From Deltaproteobacteria bacterium (lineage in GTDB: Bacteria; Desulfobacterota; UBA8473), in contig JAUXFK010000167.1 in assembly GCA_030623035.1 (NCBI GenBank), forward strand, positions 1 through 6,387: a stretch of 6,387 nucleotides of DNA. The letters run 5' to 3'. A program made the position numbers and the translations under genes. How positions within the stretch are numbered: the first letter of the stretch is position 1; each line of letters opens with the position of its first letter. The notes under the pieces are model-generated. The model ran no database searches. It was given only the letters and a program-made list of their open reading frames with translations, and was not told the DNA's origin. Shown here piece after piece: positions 6,257-6,387 of the stretch.

Positions 6257-6387
6257 GCAAGCAAGAAAAATTTTACAAAAACTTTAATGATTATAAAGAT
6301 ATCTCTGGATACTAACCAATTGAAATTAAAGGATTTAATAAAATCAAAGAAAAAGATCGATTGCCAATTCTAGGAAAATCTATGCCC
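6257..6387. other. AT-rich end of window, no supported gene
   Basis: These 131 bases are rich in A and T and interrupted by stops in the frames that look most protein-like. I see no RNA gene, terminator or clear repeat. A plus-strand gene remnant or the edge of a gene cut by the window end cannot be excluded. Confidence 0.4.

Overview
The window looks like an ordinary chromosomal segment from a Gram-negative-type bacterium of moderately low GC content. The Lon N-terminal style, the YoaA-like DinG helicase and the GTCATTCCC-type intergenic repeat would fit a deltaproteobacterium (Desulfobacterota) or a neighbouring phylum. That placement is an impression, not a demonstrated assignment. No rRNA, tRNA, CRISPR array, integrase or transposase gene is visible.

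Layout: three complete genes are all transcribed leftward (minus strand). In transcription order they are a DinG/YoaA-type iron-sulfur helicase (5878 to 3968), the ATP-dependent protease Lon (3625 to 1223) and thiamine-monophosphate kinase ThiL (1275 to 238). Lon and thiL overlap by 53 bp and are very probably co-transcribed. The helicase is separated from lon by a 342-bp spacer, which holds a good promoter candidate and a MITE-like palindromic repeat. The three genes do not form one pathway: the helicase serves DNA repair, Lon does protein quality control, and ThiL makes thiamine diphosphate. Two of them (the helicase and thiL) start with TTG.

The non-coding DNA is the unusual part. Beyond thiL (17-202) and beyond the helicase start (5943-6180) lie two diverged members of one palindromic repeat family, in opposite orientations, bracketing the gene block. 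Both have 24-bp arms with paired (compensatory) substitutions. Both also keep the same three non-Watson-Crick positions, two G:T pairs and one G:G, which gives each element a defined strand. The right copy sits in what looks like a complete 218-bp MITE with 13-bp imperfect terminal inverted repeats and a 10-bp direct repeat as target duplication. A different, dRS3-like MITE (3654-3831) occupies the lon leader. The last ~200 bases (6181-6387) are AT-rich, with only a short unrecognised reading frame that may be a gene remnant.

I see no new multi-gene system here. The best leads are the repeat family with conserved asymmetric arms, the MITE in the lon leader and the lon/thiL overlap.
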